Assembly (NCBI RefSeq): GCF_036409155.1
Contig: NZ_JAZGLW010000004.1
Location: 124,001 to 188,000 of the forward strand
Direction of reading: 5' to 3'
From: Mycobacterium sp. 050128
Lineage (GTDB): Bacteria > Actinomycetota > Actinomycetes > Mycobacteriales > Mycobacteriaceae
DNA: 64,000 nucleotides
In this document: positions 24,703-36,471 of the stretch, in pieces
Position numbering within the stretch: position 1 is the first letter of the stretch
Layout of the letters: every line of letters starts with the position of its first letter
The notes under the pieces: model-generated
What the model saw: only the letters and a program-made list of their open reading frames with translations
Told to the model about the DNA's origin: nothing
Databases searched by the model: none
Made by a program: the position numbers and the translations under genes

Positions 24703-26307
24703 ATGACGGCCCTCAACGACACTGAGCGCGCGGCCCGAAACTGGTCCGCAACGCGCCCCGATCGTCCGGCTCCGCAGCGCACCGAGCGCCCGTCGGAGAC
24801 CACTGCCGGGTCCGCCACCACGCGCACTAGCAGGTATTATCCGGCCTGGCTGCCTTCTCGGCGCTTCATCGCCGCGGTGATCGCCATCGGCGGCATGCAG
24901 CTGCTGGCAACGATGGACAGCACCGTCGCGATCGTCGCGCTTCCTAAGATTCAGAACGAGCTGAGCCTGTCGGACGCCGGCCGTAGCTGGGTGATCACCG
25001 CCTATGTGCTCACCTTCGGCGGGCTGATGCTGCTGGGCGGGCGCCTCGGTGACACCATCGGCCGCAAACGCACCTTCATCGTCGGCGTCACGCTGTTCAC
25101 CATCTCCTCGATCCTGTGCGCGGTGGCCTGGGACGAGGCGACGCTGGTCATCGCCCGGCTGTCCCAGGGTGTCGGGTCGGCCATCGCCTCGCCGACCGGT
25201 CTGGCGCTGGTAGCGACGACGTTTGCCAAGGGCCCGGCGCGCAACGCGGCCACCGCGGTGTTCGCCGCGATGACCGCGATCGGCTCGGTGATGGGCCTGG
25301 TCGTCGGCGGGGCGCTGACCGAGTGGTCGTGGCGGCTCGCGTTCCTGGTCAACGTGCCGATCGGGCTGGCGATGATCTACCTGGCGCGCACCGCGCTGCG
25401 CGAAACCAACCGAGAGCGGATGAAGCTCGATGCCACCGGGGCCATGCTGGCCACCTTGGCCTGCACCGCTGCGGTGTTCGCTTTCTCGATGGGCCCGGAA
25501 AAAGGCTGGATATCGGCGATCACCCTCGGTTCGGGTGTCGTCGCCGTGGCCGCCGCCATCGCGTTCGCCATCGTCGAGCGCACCGCCGAGAATCCCGTCG
25601 TGCCGTTCCAGTTGTTCCGCGACCGCAACCGCCTGGTCACCTTCACCGCGATCCTGCTGGCCGGTGGCGTGATGTTCAGCCTCACCGTCTGCATCGGCCT
25701 CTACGTTCAGGACATCCTGGGCTACAGCGCGCTGCGCGCCGGGGTCGGATTCATCCCGTTCGTCATCGCGATGGGCATCGGTCTGGGTATCTCCTCGCAG
25801 CTGGTGTCGCGGTTCTCGCCGCGAGTGCTGACCATCGGCGGCGGCTGGCTGCTGCTGCTGGCCATGATCTACGGCTGGGCGTTCATGCACCGCGGCGTCC
25901 CTTACTTCCCGAACCTGGTGCTGCCGATCGTCGTCGGCGGAATCGGCATCGGCATGGTCGTCGTCCCGCTGACGCTGGCCGCGATCGCGGGCGTCGGTTT
26001 CGACCAGATCGGCCCGGTGTCGGCGATGACGCTGATGCTGCAAAGCCTGGGCGGCCCGCTGGTGCTGGCCGTCATCCAGGCCGTCATCACCTCACGCACG
26101 CTGTACCTGGGCGGCACCACCGGCCCGGTGAAGGGGATGAACGACGCCCAATTGCAGGCGCTTGACCACGGCTACACCTACGGATTGCTGTGGGTGGCCG
26201 GCACGGCCGTCATCGTCGGCCTTGCCGCCCTGTTCATCGGGTACACCCCGGAGCAGGTCGCGCACGCGCAAGAGGTCAAGGAAGCCATCGACGCCGGCGA
26301 GCTGTAA
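24703..26307 (+). CDS. efpA: EfpA, MFS multidrug efflux pump (14-TMS, QacA type)
   Basis: 534 residues. A disordered N-terminal tail of about 45 residues is followed by roughly 14 hydrophobic helices. The first loop has MDSTVAIVALP and the motif A-like GGRLGDTIGRKR; LDATGAMLATLAC and the antiporter motif C region also fit drug/H+ antiporter family 2. Mycobacterial EfpA is a conserved, essential or near-essential exporter linked to drug tolerance. ATG 24703 follows the dyad-containing promoter. Corresponds to Rv2846c. Confidence 0.95.
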   Translation: MTALNDTERAARNWSATRPDRPAPQRTERPSETTAGSATTRTSRYYPAWLPSRRFIAAVIAIGGMQLLATMDSTVAIVALPKIQNELSLSDAGRSWVITAYVLTFGGLMLLGGRLGDTIGRKRTFIVGVTLFTISSILCAVAWDEATLVIARLSQGVGSAIASPTGLALVATTFAKGPARNAATAVFAAMTAIGSVMGLVVGGALTEWSWRLAFLVNVPIGLAMIYLARTALRETNRERMKLDATGAMLATLACTAAVFAFSMGPEKGWISAITLGSGVVAVAAAIAFAIVERTAENPVVPFQLFRDRNRLVTFTAILLAGGVMFSLTVCIGLYVQDILGYSALRAGVGFIPFVIAMGIGLGISSQLVSRFSPRVLTIGGGWLLLLAMIYGWAFMHRGVPYFPNLVLPIVVGGIGIGMVVVPLTLAAIAGVGFDQIGPVSAMTLMLQSLGGPLVLAVIQAVITSRTLYLGGTTGPVKGMNDAQLQALDHGYTYGLLWVAGTAVIVGLAALFIGYTPEQVAHAQEVKEAIDAGEL

Positions 26308-26323
26308 CTCGTCTGTCCTTTCC

Positions 26324-26340
26324 CACGGCTGGACGCCGTG
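26324..26340 (+). terminator. Hairpin between efpA and proS
   Basis: CACGGC-tggac-GCCGTG, a perfect 6-bp stem 17 nt after the efpA stop, without a U-tract. It could act as a weak terminator, but it overlaps the -35 region of the proS promoter and may be chance. Confidence 0.3.
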
Positions 26341-26357
26341 AGTCGTCACGCTAGGCT
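26330..26357 (+). promoter_or_regulatory. Leaderless proS promoter
   Basis: TGGACG (26330-26335), 16 nt spacer, TAGGCT (26352-26357), then 8 nt to the GTG at 26366. Confidence 0.5.
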
Positions 26358-26365
26358 GGCCCGCT

Positions 26366-28114
26366 GTGATCACCCGGATGTCCGAGCTGTTCCTGCGCAC
26401 CCTGCGCGACGATCCCGCCGACGCCGAAGTGCCCAGCCACAAACTGCTGGTGCGGGCCGGATACATCCGGCAGGTCGCCCCCGGGCTGTACAGCTGGCTG
26501 CCGCTGGGGCTGCGGGTGCTGCGCAATATCGAACGCGTTGTCCGCGAGGAGATGAATGCGATTGGCGGGCAGGAGATTCTGTTCCCCGGGCTGCTCCCGC
26601 GCGGGCCGTATGAGACGACGAATCGCTGGACCGAGTACGGCGACGGGGTGTTCCGGGTGCAGGACCGCCGCGGGAACGACTACATGCTCGCTCCCACGCA
26701 CGAAGAGTTCTTCACCCTGGCCGTCAAGGGCGAGTACAGCTCCTACAAGGATTTCCCGCTGACCCTGTACCAAATTCAGATCAAGTACCGCGACGAGGCC
26801 CGGCCGCGCGCCGGCATCCTGCGGGCCAGAGAATTCGTGATGAAGGACTCTTACTCCTTCGACATCGACGCCGCCGGGCTCAAGGCGGCCTACCACGCGC
26901 ACCGGGAGGCCTACCAGCGCATCTTCGACCGGTTGCAGGTTCGCTACGTGATCGTGTCGGCGGTGTCGGGCGCGATGGGCGGCAGCGCGTCGGAAGAGTT
27001 CCTGGCCGAGAGCCCGATCGGTGAGGACACCTTCGTCCGGTGCGTGGAATCCGGGTATGCGGCCAACGTCGAAGCGGTGCTCACCGCCCAGCCCGAGGCC
27101 AGGCCTGTCGACGGGCTGCCCGAGGCGGTCGTGCACGACACCGGCGATACCCCGACCATCGCCACGCTGGTCCAGTGGGCCAACGGCGCCGGCCTGGGCC
27201 GCACCGTCACCGCGGCCGACACGCTGAAGAACGTTCTGGTCAAGGTCCGCGCGCCGGGCGGCGAGTGGGAGCTGCTGGCCATCGGGGTGCCCGGGGACCG
27301 TGAGGTCGACGACAAACGGCTGGGCGCCGCGCTGGAGCCGGCCGAATACGAATTGCTCGGCGACGCCGATTTCGCCAAGTACCCGTTCCTGGTGAAGGGC
27401 TATATCGGTCCGAAGGCCTTGCGGGACAACGGGGTTCGCTATCTCGTCGACCCGCGGGTGGTGGACGGCACCAGCTGGATCACCGGTGCCGACGAGCCGG
27501 GGAGACATGTGGTCGGGCTGGTGGCCGGCCGTGACTTCACCGCCGACGGCACCATCGAGGCCGCCGAAGTGCGCGAAGGCGACCCGTCTCCCGACGGTGC
27601 CGGCCCGCTGATCATGGCGCGCGGCATCGAGATCGGGCACATCTTCCAGCTGGGCCGCAAATACACCGACGCGTTCGCCGTCGACGTGCTCGGCGAGGAC
27701 GGCAAGCCGGTGCGACTGACGATGGGCTCCTACGGCATCGGGGTGTCACGGCTGGTCGCCGTCGTCGCCGAGCAGCAGCACGACGAGCTGGGCCTGCGCT
27801 GGCCGGCATCGATTGCGCCGTTCGACGTGCACCTGGTGATCGCCAACAAAGATGCCGAGGCCCGCCAAGGCGCCACGACGCTGGCCGCCGACCTGAGTCG
27901 GCTCGGCCTCGAGGTGTTGCTGGACGACCGCACCGCCTCGCCCGGGGTCAAGTTCAAAGACGCCGAGCTGCTCGGGATGCCCTGGATCGTCGTGGTCGGC
28001 CGGGGTTGGGCCAACGGCGTCGTGGAGCTGCGCGACCGCTTCGGCGGGCAGACGCGCGAACTGGCGGCCGGGGTCTCGCTGGCCACCGCCATCGTGAACG
28101 CGATGTCCGGCTAG
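26366..28114 (+). CDS. proS: Prolyl-tRNA synthetase
   Basis: 582 residues, bacterial-type ProRS with an editing domain. Class II motif 1 near [16 protein letters not shown], motif 2 around [18 protein letters not shown], motif 3 GSYGIGVSR, and an INS editing insertion between motifs 2 and 3 (about residues 230-390). Anticodon-binding domain at the C terminus. GTG 26366 fits the promoter; ATG 26378 (MSELFL) is the alternative. Corresponds to Rv2845c. Confidence 0.96.
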   Translation: MITRMSELFLRTLRDDPADAEVPSHKLLVRAGYIRQVAPGLYSWLPLGLRVLRNIERVVREEMNAIGGQEILFPGLLPRGPYETTNRWTEYGDGVFRVQDRRGNDYMLAPTHEEFFTLAVKGEYSSYKDFPLTLYQIQIKYRDEARPRAGILRAREFVMKDSYSFDIDAAGLKAAYHAHREAYQRIFDRLQVRYVIVSAVSGAMGGSASEEFLAESPIGEDTFVRCVESGYAANVEAVLTAQPEARPVDGLPEAVVHDTGDTPTIATLVQWANGAGLGRTVTAADTLKNVLVKVRAPGGEWELLAIGVPGDREVDDKRLGAALEPAEYELLGDADFAKYPFLVKGYIGPKALRDNGVRYLVDPRVVDGTSWITGADEPGRHVVGLVAGRDFTADGTIEAAEVREGDPSPDGAGPLIMARGIEIGHIFQLGRKYTDAFAVDVLGEDGKPVRLTMGSYGIGVSRLVAVVAEQQHDELGLRWPASIAPFDVHLVIANKDAEARQGATTLAADLSRLGLEVLLDDRTASPGVKFKDAELLGMPWIVVVGRGWANGVVELRDRFGGQTRELAAGVSLATAIVNAMSG

Positions 28115-28118
28115 CCGG

Positions 28119-28565
28119 TTATTCGTTGCCGCCCGGGAAACTGCTCGTGATCGGCCAGGCGCCCAGGATGCGGCTCCATCGGGCGCTCATCACCGCGCTC
28201 TGGGTCAGGGCCGTCGAGGCGAACGCACGGTCGTCGGCGGTCTCGGCGTGCTCGGTGACCGCGCGCCACGCCGTCGCGCCGTCGTTTTCCATCCGCACCG
28301 CCAGGCGAGCCGCGTCGGCCGGACTGCCCACCAGCAGCGGCAACTGATAGCCCGCGGCGGCGGGTGGTGGGGTGACCTTGCGGGCGGCCAGCATGGCGAT
28401 CACGTCATCGCGACGCTGGCGGTGTTGCAGCAGCGCCTCGACCACCAGGTTGTTGACGCTGGGCGGCGAGAGCGCGGACACGATGCCGTAGCCGTAGATC
28501 GTCGAGTGCTCGACGGCCAGTGCATCGCAGAGCGCCTGGTTGTCGGCGTCTTTGCCGGAGGTCAT
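28119..28565 (-). CDS. DUF4439 ferritin-like protein (Rv2844-like)
   Basis: 148 residues, all-helical, with an N-terminal AVEHSTIYGYG helix and YQLPLLVG/ENDGATAWRAV helices typical of DUF4439 ferritin-like bundles. No signal peptide. Only a few potential Glu/His metal ligands are visible, so iron binding is unproven. ATG 28565 overlaps the stop of the upstream lipoprotein gene (ATGA), making a two-gene operon convergent with proS. Function unknown. Confidence 0.75.
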   Translation of the reverse strand: MTSGKDADNQALCDALAVEHSTIYGYGIVSALSPPSVNNLVVEALLQHRQRRDDVIAMLAARKVTPPPAAAGYQLPLLVGSPADAARLAVRMENDGATAWRAVTEHAETADDRAFASTALTQSAVMSARWSRILGAWPITSSFPGGNE

Positions 28566-29101
28566 ATCGACGGCCCCCCGGGCACCAGTGCAACCAGGTA
28601 GGACGCCGTGCATGACGCGGCGATCGACGCGAGCAGCCCGGCCCGGTAGCCGGACTCGGCCGACACCAGGCGGGCGGCGTTGTCGGCCGAGGTCTTCAGC
28701 GCATTGATCACGTCGGACACCGGGGGTGGCGGCGGTGGCCCTGCCGGCGCGGCCGGACTGGGGGCGGCGCCGGTGGTTTCGCTGGTGGAGGCGCTGAGCT
28801 TGCCGGCTGCTCGGGCGATCTCGGTGGACAGCGCGCGGGCGTGCGCGGCGCGCTGGCTTGCCACCACCGACAGCGCGGCCGCGACCTGCGGCGCGACGCC
28901 GACGGCCGCGGCGGCGGCACCGGCGAGCGCACTGTCGTGTCTGGCCTGGTCTAACGGACCCAACAGTTGTTCGACCGCTGGGGGTTTCGGCGGGGACTCA
29001 CCGCAGGCGGATACGACCACCCCGAGCGCAGCAAGCGCGGCACCCCCGGCGAGCACACCCCGCCGGCTCGTGACGGGTACAGCGCTAGGCACGCCCAACA
29101 T
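28562..29101 (-). CDS. Putative lipoprotein, helical (Rv2843-like)
   Basis: 179 residues. The N terminus has [17 protein letters not shown] and the lipobox VVSAC, so a lipidated, probably Tat-exported protein is predicted. The mature part is Ala-rich and helical with a Pro-rich hinge (near residues 113-127), and its helices resemble the ferritin-like neighbour. Start at 29101, overlap of 4 nt with the next gene. Role unknown; envelope location is inferred. Confidence 0.75.
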   Translation of the reverse strand: MLGVPSAVPVTSRRGVLAGGAALAALGVVVSACGESPPKPPAVEQLLGPLDQARHDSALAGAAAAAVGVAPQVAAALSVVASQRAAHARALSTEIARAAGKLSASTSETTGAAPSPAAPAGPPPPPPVSDVINALKTSADNAARLVSAESGYRAGLLASIAASCTASYLVALVPGGPSI

Positions 29102-29162
29102 CCTGCCATTGGGCGGCGGCCAGGCCTGCCGCCAGGACCTCGACCTACGCGATCACCTCGTC

Positions 29163-29182
29163 ATACGCGATTCCTGGCGTAT
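29163..29182. promoter_or_regulatory. Hyphenated dyad in the rimP/lipoprotein divergent region
   Basis: ATACGC-gattcctg-GCGTAT, perfect 6-bp arms with an 8-nt spacer. The right arm overlaps TATCGT (29180-29185), a possible -10 for rimP. The 202-bp gap between the lipoprotein gene and rimP contains nothing else recognisable. Confidence 0.35.
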
Positions 29183-29303
29183 CGTTGGTAGCCGGTTCTC
29201 GCGGAACACGAAGCGGTTCCACCGAGACGCCGGAAGCCGCCCGAAGATGGGTGGGCGGCGACATCAGCCAGATGACCGGACAACTCAAGATGAGGAGCTC
29301 GCC

Positions 29304-29837
29304 GTGACCACCGGGCTACCGTCGCAGACGCAGGTGATCGAGCTACTCGGTGGAGAGTTCGCGCGCGCCGGCTATGAAATCGAAGACGTGGTCATCGACC
29401 CCCGGGTGCGCCCGCCCCGTATCACGGTGATTGCCGACGGCGACACCGCTCTGGATTTGGACACCGTCGCGACCCTGTCACGGTCGGCATCGGCTTTGCT
29501 GGACGGGTTGGACGGCATCGGCGACAGCTACGTGCTCGAGGTCTCCTCGCCCGGGGTGGACCGTCCGCTCACCAACGAGAAGCACTTCCGCCGCGCACGC
29601 GGCCGCAAGGTCGAGCTGGAGCTGGCGGACGGATCGCGGTTGACCGGCCGGGTGGGACAGAGCGGTGCCGACGCGGTGGCGCTGGTGGTCCGCGACGGCC
29701 GCGACTGGGCGGTGCGCGAGATCCCGCTCGCCGAGATCGCGAAAGCGGTTGTCCAGGTTGAGTTTTCGTCGCCATCGGCAGCTGAACTGGATTTGGCGGG
29801 TGTCCGTGAGGCCGACAGGACGGAGGCCGGAGCATGA
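29304..29837 (+). CDS. rimP: Ribosome maturation factor RimP
   Basis: 177 residues needed for 30S maturation. The N-terminal alpha/beta domain has YEIEDVVID and the conserved [14 protein letters not shown]. The C-terminal SH3-like domain carries [21 protein letters not shown] 29304 follows GAGGAG; a longer open frame upstream has no homology. The stop overlaps the nusA ATG (ATGA). Corresponds to Rv2842c. Confidence 0.93.
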   Translation: MTTGLPSQTQVIELLGGEFARAGYEIEDVVIDPRVRPPRITVIADGDTALDLDTVATLSRSASALLDGLDGIGDSYVLEVSSPGVDRPLTNEKHFRRARGRKVELELADGSRLTGRVGQSGADAVALVVRDGRDWAVREIPLAEIAKAVVQVEFSSPSAAELDLAGVREADRTEAGA

Positions 29838-30889
29838 ATATCGACATGGGCGCGCTGCACGCGATCGAGGTGGACCGGGGCATCTCGGTCAATGAACTGC
29901 TCGAGACGATCAAGTCGGCGTTGCTGACCGCCTACCGGCACACCCAGGGCCACCAGAACGATGCGCGGATCGAGATCGACCGCAAGACCGGCGTCGTGAA
30001 GGTGATGGCCCGCGAGGTCGACGAGGACGGCAACGTCATCAGCGAATGGGACGACACCCCCGAAGGATTCGGGCGGATCGCGGCTACCACCGCGCGCCAG
30101 GTGATGCTGCAGCGTTTCCGCGACGCCGAGAACGAGCGCACCTACGGCGAGTTCTCCACCCGCGAGGGCGAAATCGTCGCCGGCGTGATTCAGCGTGACA
30201 GCCGCGCGAACGCCCGCGGTCTGGTCGTCGTGCGGATGGGCAGCGAAACCAAGGCCTCTGAGGGCGTCATCCCCGCGGCCGAACAGGTGCCCGGCGAGAG
30301 CTACGAACACGGCAATCGGGTGCGCTGCTACGTGGTCGGCGTGACGCGCGGATCCCGTGAGCCGGTGATCACGTTGTCGCGCACCCATCCCAACCTGGTG
30401 CGCAAGCTGTTCTCGCTGGAAGTGCCCGAGATCGCCGACGGATCGGTGGAGATCGTGGCGGTGGCGCGCGAGGCGGGCCATCGGTCCAAGATCGCCGTCG
30501 CGTCAAAGGTGCCGGGCCTGAACGCCAAGGGCGCGTGCATCGGGCCGATGGGGCAGCGGGTCCGCAACGTGATGAGCGAGCTGTCCGGGGAGAAGATCGA
30601 CATCATCGACTACGACGAGGATCCGGCCCGCTTCGTCGCCAACGCCCTGTCGCCGGCCAAGGTGGTCTCGGTGTCGGTGATCGACCAGAGCGCCCGCGCG
30701 GCCCGCGTGGTGGTGCCCGACTTCCAGCTGTCCCTGGCGATCGGCAAGGAAGGGCAGAATGCGCGGTTGGCCGCCCGGCTCACCGGCTGGCGCATCGACA
30801 TCCGCGGCGATTCGCCCGCTGCTTCGGCAGGCGCATCGGAGGACCAGCCCGAACATGACACCAGCCACCCGATGGCTCACGATCACTAG
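29834..30889 (+). CDS. nusA: Transcription elongation/termination factor NusA
   Basis: 351 residues. N-terminal RNAP-binding domain ([18 protein letters not shown] start), then S1 (about residues 110-180) and two KH domains including [14 protein letters not shown] and [14 protein letters not shown]. The enteric C-terminal acidic repeats are absent, as in other actinobacteria. A short polar tail ends [10 protein letters not shown]. Co-translated with rimP. Corresponds to Rv2841c. Confidence 0.95.
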   Translation: MNIDMGALHAIEVDRGISVNELLETIKSALLTAYRHTQGHQNDARIEIDRKTGVVKVMAREVDEDGNVISEWDDTPEGFGRIAATTARQVMLQRFRDAENERTYGEFSTREGEIVAGVIQRDSRANARGLVVVRMGSETKASEGVIPAAEQVPGESYEHGNRVRCYVVGVTRGSREPVITLSRTHPNLVRKLFSLEVPEIADGSVEIVAVAREAGHRSKIAVASKVPGLNAKGACIGPMGQRVRNVMSELSGEKIDIIDYDEDPARFVANALSPAKVVSVSVIDQSARAARVVVPDFQLSLAIGKEGQNARLAARLTGWRIDIRGDSPAASAGASEDQPEHDTSHPMAHDH

Positions 30890-30927
30890 CGATCGGGCGC
30901 GCAGGTTACGGTGCGGTTGCGGGTGGT

Positions 30928-30956
30928 TCTGACCATCGGTTCCGTGACGCTAGACT
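30928..30956 (+). promoter_or_regulatory. Leaderless ylxR(-infB) promoter
   Basis: TTCTGA (30928-30933), 17-nt spacer, TAGACT (30951-30956), then 5 nt to the GTG at 30962. Confidence 0.5.
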
Positions 30957-30961
30957 GAGCC

Positions 30962-31324
30962 GTGATCCAGCGCGAGCCTTCGGCCGCGGCGCGCACACAC
31001 ACGGGCGGACCCGTGCGGACGTGTGTCGGGTGCCGGAAGCGAGAGTTGGCCGTCCAATTGCTCCGAGTGGTGGCAGTGTCCAGCGGGAACGGCGAGTACG
31101 CCGTAATCGTTGACACGGCGACCCGCCTGCCGGGGCGGGGTGCGTGGCTGCATCCCGTACCGCGGTGCGCGGCCGAAGCGATCCGGCGGCGGGCTTTCAC
31201 CAAGGCGCTGCGCATCGACCGTCCACCGGACACATCCGCGTTGGTCGAGTACTTAGAGGTACTCGACTCACCCGGCAACAGAACAGGTAGCGAAGAACAT
31301 GAGCACACCGTGAAGTCCCGATGA
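30962..31324 (+). CDS. YlxR-family RNA-binding protein
   Basis: 120 residues. The family core VRTCVGCRKRE, then GRGAWLHP-PRCAAEAIRRRAF, matches the YlxR fold found between nusA and infB in many bacteria. YlxR proteins bind RNA or act as nucleoid-associated regulators in some species. A 20-residue N-terminal extension and an acidic C-terminal tail flank the core. GTG 30962 fits a leaderless promoter. Corresponds to Rv2840c. Confidence 0.88.
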   Translation: MIQREPSAAARTHTGGPVRTCVGCRKRELAVQLLRVVAVSSGNGEYAVIVDTATRLPGRGAWLHPVPRCAAEAIRRRAFTKALRIDRPPDTSALVEYLEVLDSPGNRTGSEEHEHTVKSR

Positions 31325-31387
31325 CCATGCGTCATAGCTAAACCCGAGGCGCGGCCCGCTGCTGTCGCCTCATAGACAGGAGATGTA

Positions 31388-34206
31388 GTGGCAGGTAAGG
31401 CCCGCGTACACGAGTTGGCTAAGGAACTCGGTGTCACCAGCAAGGAAGTTCTCGCCCGGCTGAATGAACAGGGCGAATTCGTCAAATCCGCATCGTCGAC
31501 CGTAGAAGCGCCGGTAGCGCGGCGGCTGCGCGAGTCGTTCGGTGGCGGCAAGCCGTCGGCCGGCGTCAAGAGCGCCCCGAAGGCCCCGGACCGCTCGCTC
31601 GACAAGGCACTGGACAGGGCGATTCAGAAGCCCTCCGGTAACGGTGAGGCGACGACCGCCCCGGCGAAGCCCGCTGACACAGCGGCTGCCCCGGCCGCCC
31701 AGCCCGCCCCGGCGGCGCGGACCGAAACGTCCGCGGCGCCGACGCCTGCGCCCCGACGGCCCGCACCGCCGCCCGCGCGTCCCGCGGCGCCGTCGCCCGC
31801 GCAGCCGAAACCGCCGTCGCCCGGCGGCCAGGCGCCCGGCCAGCAGCCGCCGTCGCCCGGTGCGACGCCCGGCCCGCGGCCCGGCCCGATGCCGAAGCCG
31901 GCGGCCCGTACCCCGCGCGTCGGCAACAACCCGTTCTCGTCGGCGCAGCCCGTCGACCGGCCCATTCCACGTCCGCAGGCGCCACGCCCGGGTGCGCCCC
32001 GGCCCGGTGCCCCGCGGCCCGGCGGCGGTGCGTCGCCGGGCAGCATGCCGCCGCGTCCCGGTGGTGGTAGCGGCGCCTCCGGCGGTGGGTTCCGTGGCCC
32101 GCGGCCCGGCGGCGGCGCCCGTCCCGGCGGTGGCCGGCCCGGTGGTCCCGGCGGTGGCCGCGAAGGCGGCGGCGGCGGTAACTACCGCGGCGGCGGTGGC
32201 GGCGTCGGTGCCGCGCCCGGCGGTGGCGGCGGTTTCCAAGGTCGTCCCGGTGGTGGTGGCGGCGGTGGCCGTCCCGGCCAGCGCGGCGGTGCGGCCGGTG
32301 CGTTCGGCCGGCCCGGTGGTGCGCCCCGGCGCGGTCGCAAGTCGAAGCGGGCGAAACGCGCCGAGTACGAGAACATGCAGGCCCCGGTCGTCGGTGGGGT
32401 GCGGTTGCCGCACGGCAACGGCGAGACCATCCGGCTGGCCCGCGGCGCGTCGCTCTCCGACTTCGCCGACAAGATCAACGCCAACCCCGCTTCGCTGGTG
32501 CAGGCGCTGTTCAACCTCGGCGAGATGGTCACCGCGACCCAGTCGGTCGGCGACGAGACGCTCGAGCTGCTGGGCAGCGAGATGAACTACGTCGTCCAGG
32601 TCGTCAGTCCAGAGGACGAAGACCGTGAGCTGCTGGAGTCGTTCGACCTAACCTACGGCGAGGACGAGGGCGGCGAGGACGATCTGCAGACCCGCCCGCC
32701 GGTGGTGACCGTGATGGGTCACGTCGACCACGGTAAAACCCGACTGCTGGACACCATCCGAAACGCCAGCGTCCGCGAGGGCGAGGCCGGCGGCATCACC
32801 CAGCACATCGGTGCCTACCAGGTCGGGGTCGACTTCGAGGGCAGCGAACGGCTGATCACCTTCATCGACACCCCGGGTCACGAGGCGTTCACCGCCATGC
32901 GTGCCCGCGGTGCCAAGGCCACCGACATCGCGATCCTGGTGGTCGCCGCCGACGACGGCGTGATGCCGCAGACGGTGGAGGCGATCAACCACGCGCAGGC
33001 GGCCGACGTGCCGATTGTGGTGGCGGTCAACAAGATTGACAAGGAAGGCGCCGACCCGGCCAAGATTCGCGGCCAGCTCACCGAATACGGTTTGGTGGCC
33101 GAGGATTTCGGTGGCGACACGATGTTCGTCGACATCTCGGCCAAGCAGGGCACCAATATCGAGGCGCTGGAAGAAGCGGTGCTGCTGACCGCCGATGCCG
33201 CCCTGGACCTGCGGGCCAACCCCGACATGGAAGCCCAGGGTGTGGCGATCGAGGCGCACCTGGACCGCGGTCGCGGACCCGTCGCCACCGTGCTGATCCA
33301 GCGCGGCACGCTGCGGGTCGGTGACTCGATCGTCGCCGGCGACGCCTACGGCCGTGTCCGGCGGATGGTCGACGAGCACGGCGAGGACGTCCACGAGGCG
33401 CTGCCGTCGCGGCCGGTGCAGGTCATCGGTTTCACGTCGGTGCCCGGCGCCGGTGACAACCTGTTGGTCGTCGACGAGGACCGGATCGCCCGCCAGATCG
33501 CCGACCGGCGCAGCGCGCGCAAGCGCAACGCGCTCGCGGCACGTTCGCGCAAGCGGATCAGCCTGGAAGACCTGGACTCGGCGCTGAAGGAAACCAGCCA
33601 GCTGAACCTGATCCTCAAGGGCGACAACGCCGGTACCGTCGAGGCGCTCGAAGAGGCCCTGCTGGGAATCGAGATCGACGACGAGGTGGAACTGCGCGTC
33701 ATCGACCGCGGCGTCGGTGGCATCACCGAGACCAACGTCAACCTGGCGTCGGCCTCGGACGCGGTGATCATCGGCTTCAACGTGCGTGCCGAGGGCAAGG
33801 CGACCGAGCTGGCCAACCGTGAAGGCGTGGACATCCGCTACTACTCGGTGATCTACCAGGCCATCGACGAGATCGAGAAGGCCCTGCGCGGCATGCTCAA
33901 GCCGATCTACGAGGAGAACCAGCTGGGCCGCGCCGAGATCCGCGCGATCTTCCGGTCCTCGAAGGTCGGTGTCATCGCCGGCTGCCTGATCACCTCCGGC
34001 GTCGTGCGACGCAACGCCAAGGCCCGGTTGTTGCGCGACAACATCGTGGTCGCCGACAACTTGACGATCTCCTCGCTGCGCCGCGAGAAGGACGACGTGA
34101 CCGAGGTTCGCGACGGCTTCGAATGCGGTATGACGCTGACCTATTCCGACATCAAGGAAGGCGACGTCATCGAGTCCTTCGAGCTCGTCGAGAAGGAACG
34201 CGCCTG

Positions 34207-34207
<1 letters not shown>
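31388..34207 (+). CDS. infB: Translation initiation factor IF-2
   Basis: 939 residues. The N-terminal IF2N domain ([16 protein letters not shown]) is followed by a very long Pro/Ala- then Gly/Arg-rich low-complexity region, about residues 60-320. The GTPase core starts near 435 with [16 protein letters not shown] and NKID, then domains II-IV. It delivers fMet-tRNA to the 30S subunit. GTG 31388 follows AGGAGATGTA. The stop overlaps the rbfA ATG (TGATG). Corresponds to Rv2839c. Confidence 0.97.
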
Positions 34208-35680
<1,473 letters not shown>

Positions 35681-35687
35681 AGCTGGG

Positions 35688-36269
35688 CTAGAACGCCCAG
35701 CTTCCCACCGACTGCAGGACGAATCCGTGGTCCCCACTGGTGGTATCCAGACAGGCGATCATGTTGTCGGCGCCCACCGCGCAGGTGACGTTGAGATGGG
35801 ACAATTTCTGCCCGGCGGCCAATGGCTTACCGGCGTAGGGCAATGCGGCCGGGTTGCCGCCGCATCCGCCGTAGGTCATCCGGCTCAATTCGTAGCCGGG
35901 TCCCTTGAAACTGACCGAGCCCTGCACACAGTCGCCCGGTCTCGGGTGGCCGCCGCCGGGAAAGAGAACGTCGTCTATTCCGGGCACTTCGCCATTGCAC
36001 TTGATGTCTTGTGAGGGTTGCGGCGCGGGCGCCGGGCCGCCGTAGAAGTCGCACACCACCGAGTTCGGCGCCGAAAAGATTATCCGGGGTGCGTTTCCGG
36101 GCAACGATGTGGAGACATATCCGTCGGCCGGAACCGCGGTGAATGCGTCGAGATTGGGAAATCGCGGCGGCGGCTGTGCGGCCGCGTGCTGTCCGGACGC
36201 GATCGCCGATGCGATGACCAGTGCCGAGACGCCGAGAACCCGCATGGTGAGGTCGACGATCATGCGCAT
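35688..36269 (-). CDS. Secreted mycobacterial protein of unknown function
   Basis: 193 residues. A cleavable signal peptide is predicted (hydrophobic stretch VLGVSALVIASAIA, cleavage near HAAAQ). The mature protein has about six Cys, likely in disulfides (VVCDFYGG, IKCNGE, GDCVQG, YGGCGG, VTCAVG, IACLDT), and is otherwise beta-rich. I do not recognise a defined family. ATG 36269 has a strong AGGAGGA at 6 nt. Converges on nrnA with a 7-nt gap. Confidence 0.78.
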   Translation of the reverse strand: MRMIVDLTMRVLGVSALVIASAIASGQHAAAQPPPRFPNLDAFTAVPADGYVSTSLPGNAPRIIFSAPNSVVCDFYGGPAPAPQPSQDIKCNGEVPGIDDVLFPGGGHPRPGDCVQGSVSFKGPGYELSRMTYGGCGGNPAALPYAGKPLAAGQKLSHLNVTCAVGADNMIACLDTTSGDHGFVLQSVGSWAF

Positions 36270-36471
36270 CGATTCCTCCTGCAGTGCCGAATTGTTTCGG
36301 GTCGTTTGTTGGGATCGTATTGGCTATTGGCGCGCCTGGCGATCAAAAATTTCGCCGGTCCGGCCAACGGCAGATAAAGCGAAATTGTGGGGGATCACCG
36401 AGCCGAAGGCGTTCAATTCGATTTGCCCGAAGCAGGCAATTACGCCGTCGCGATGATCGCGCATACCGCCA

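Noticed and set aside
24451..26043. 530-codon minus-strand frame opposite cysG/efpA
   Set aside because: Composition dominated by Arg, Asp, Gly and His without domains, while the plus strand encodes clear CysG and EfpA.
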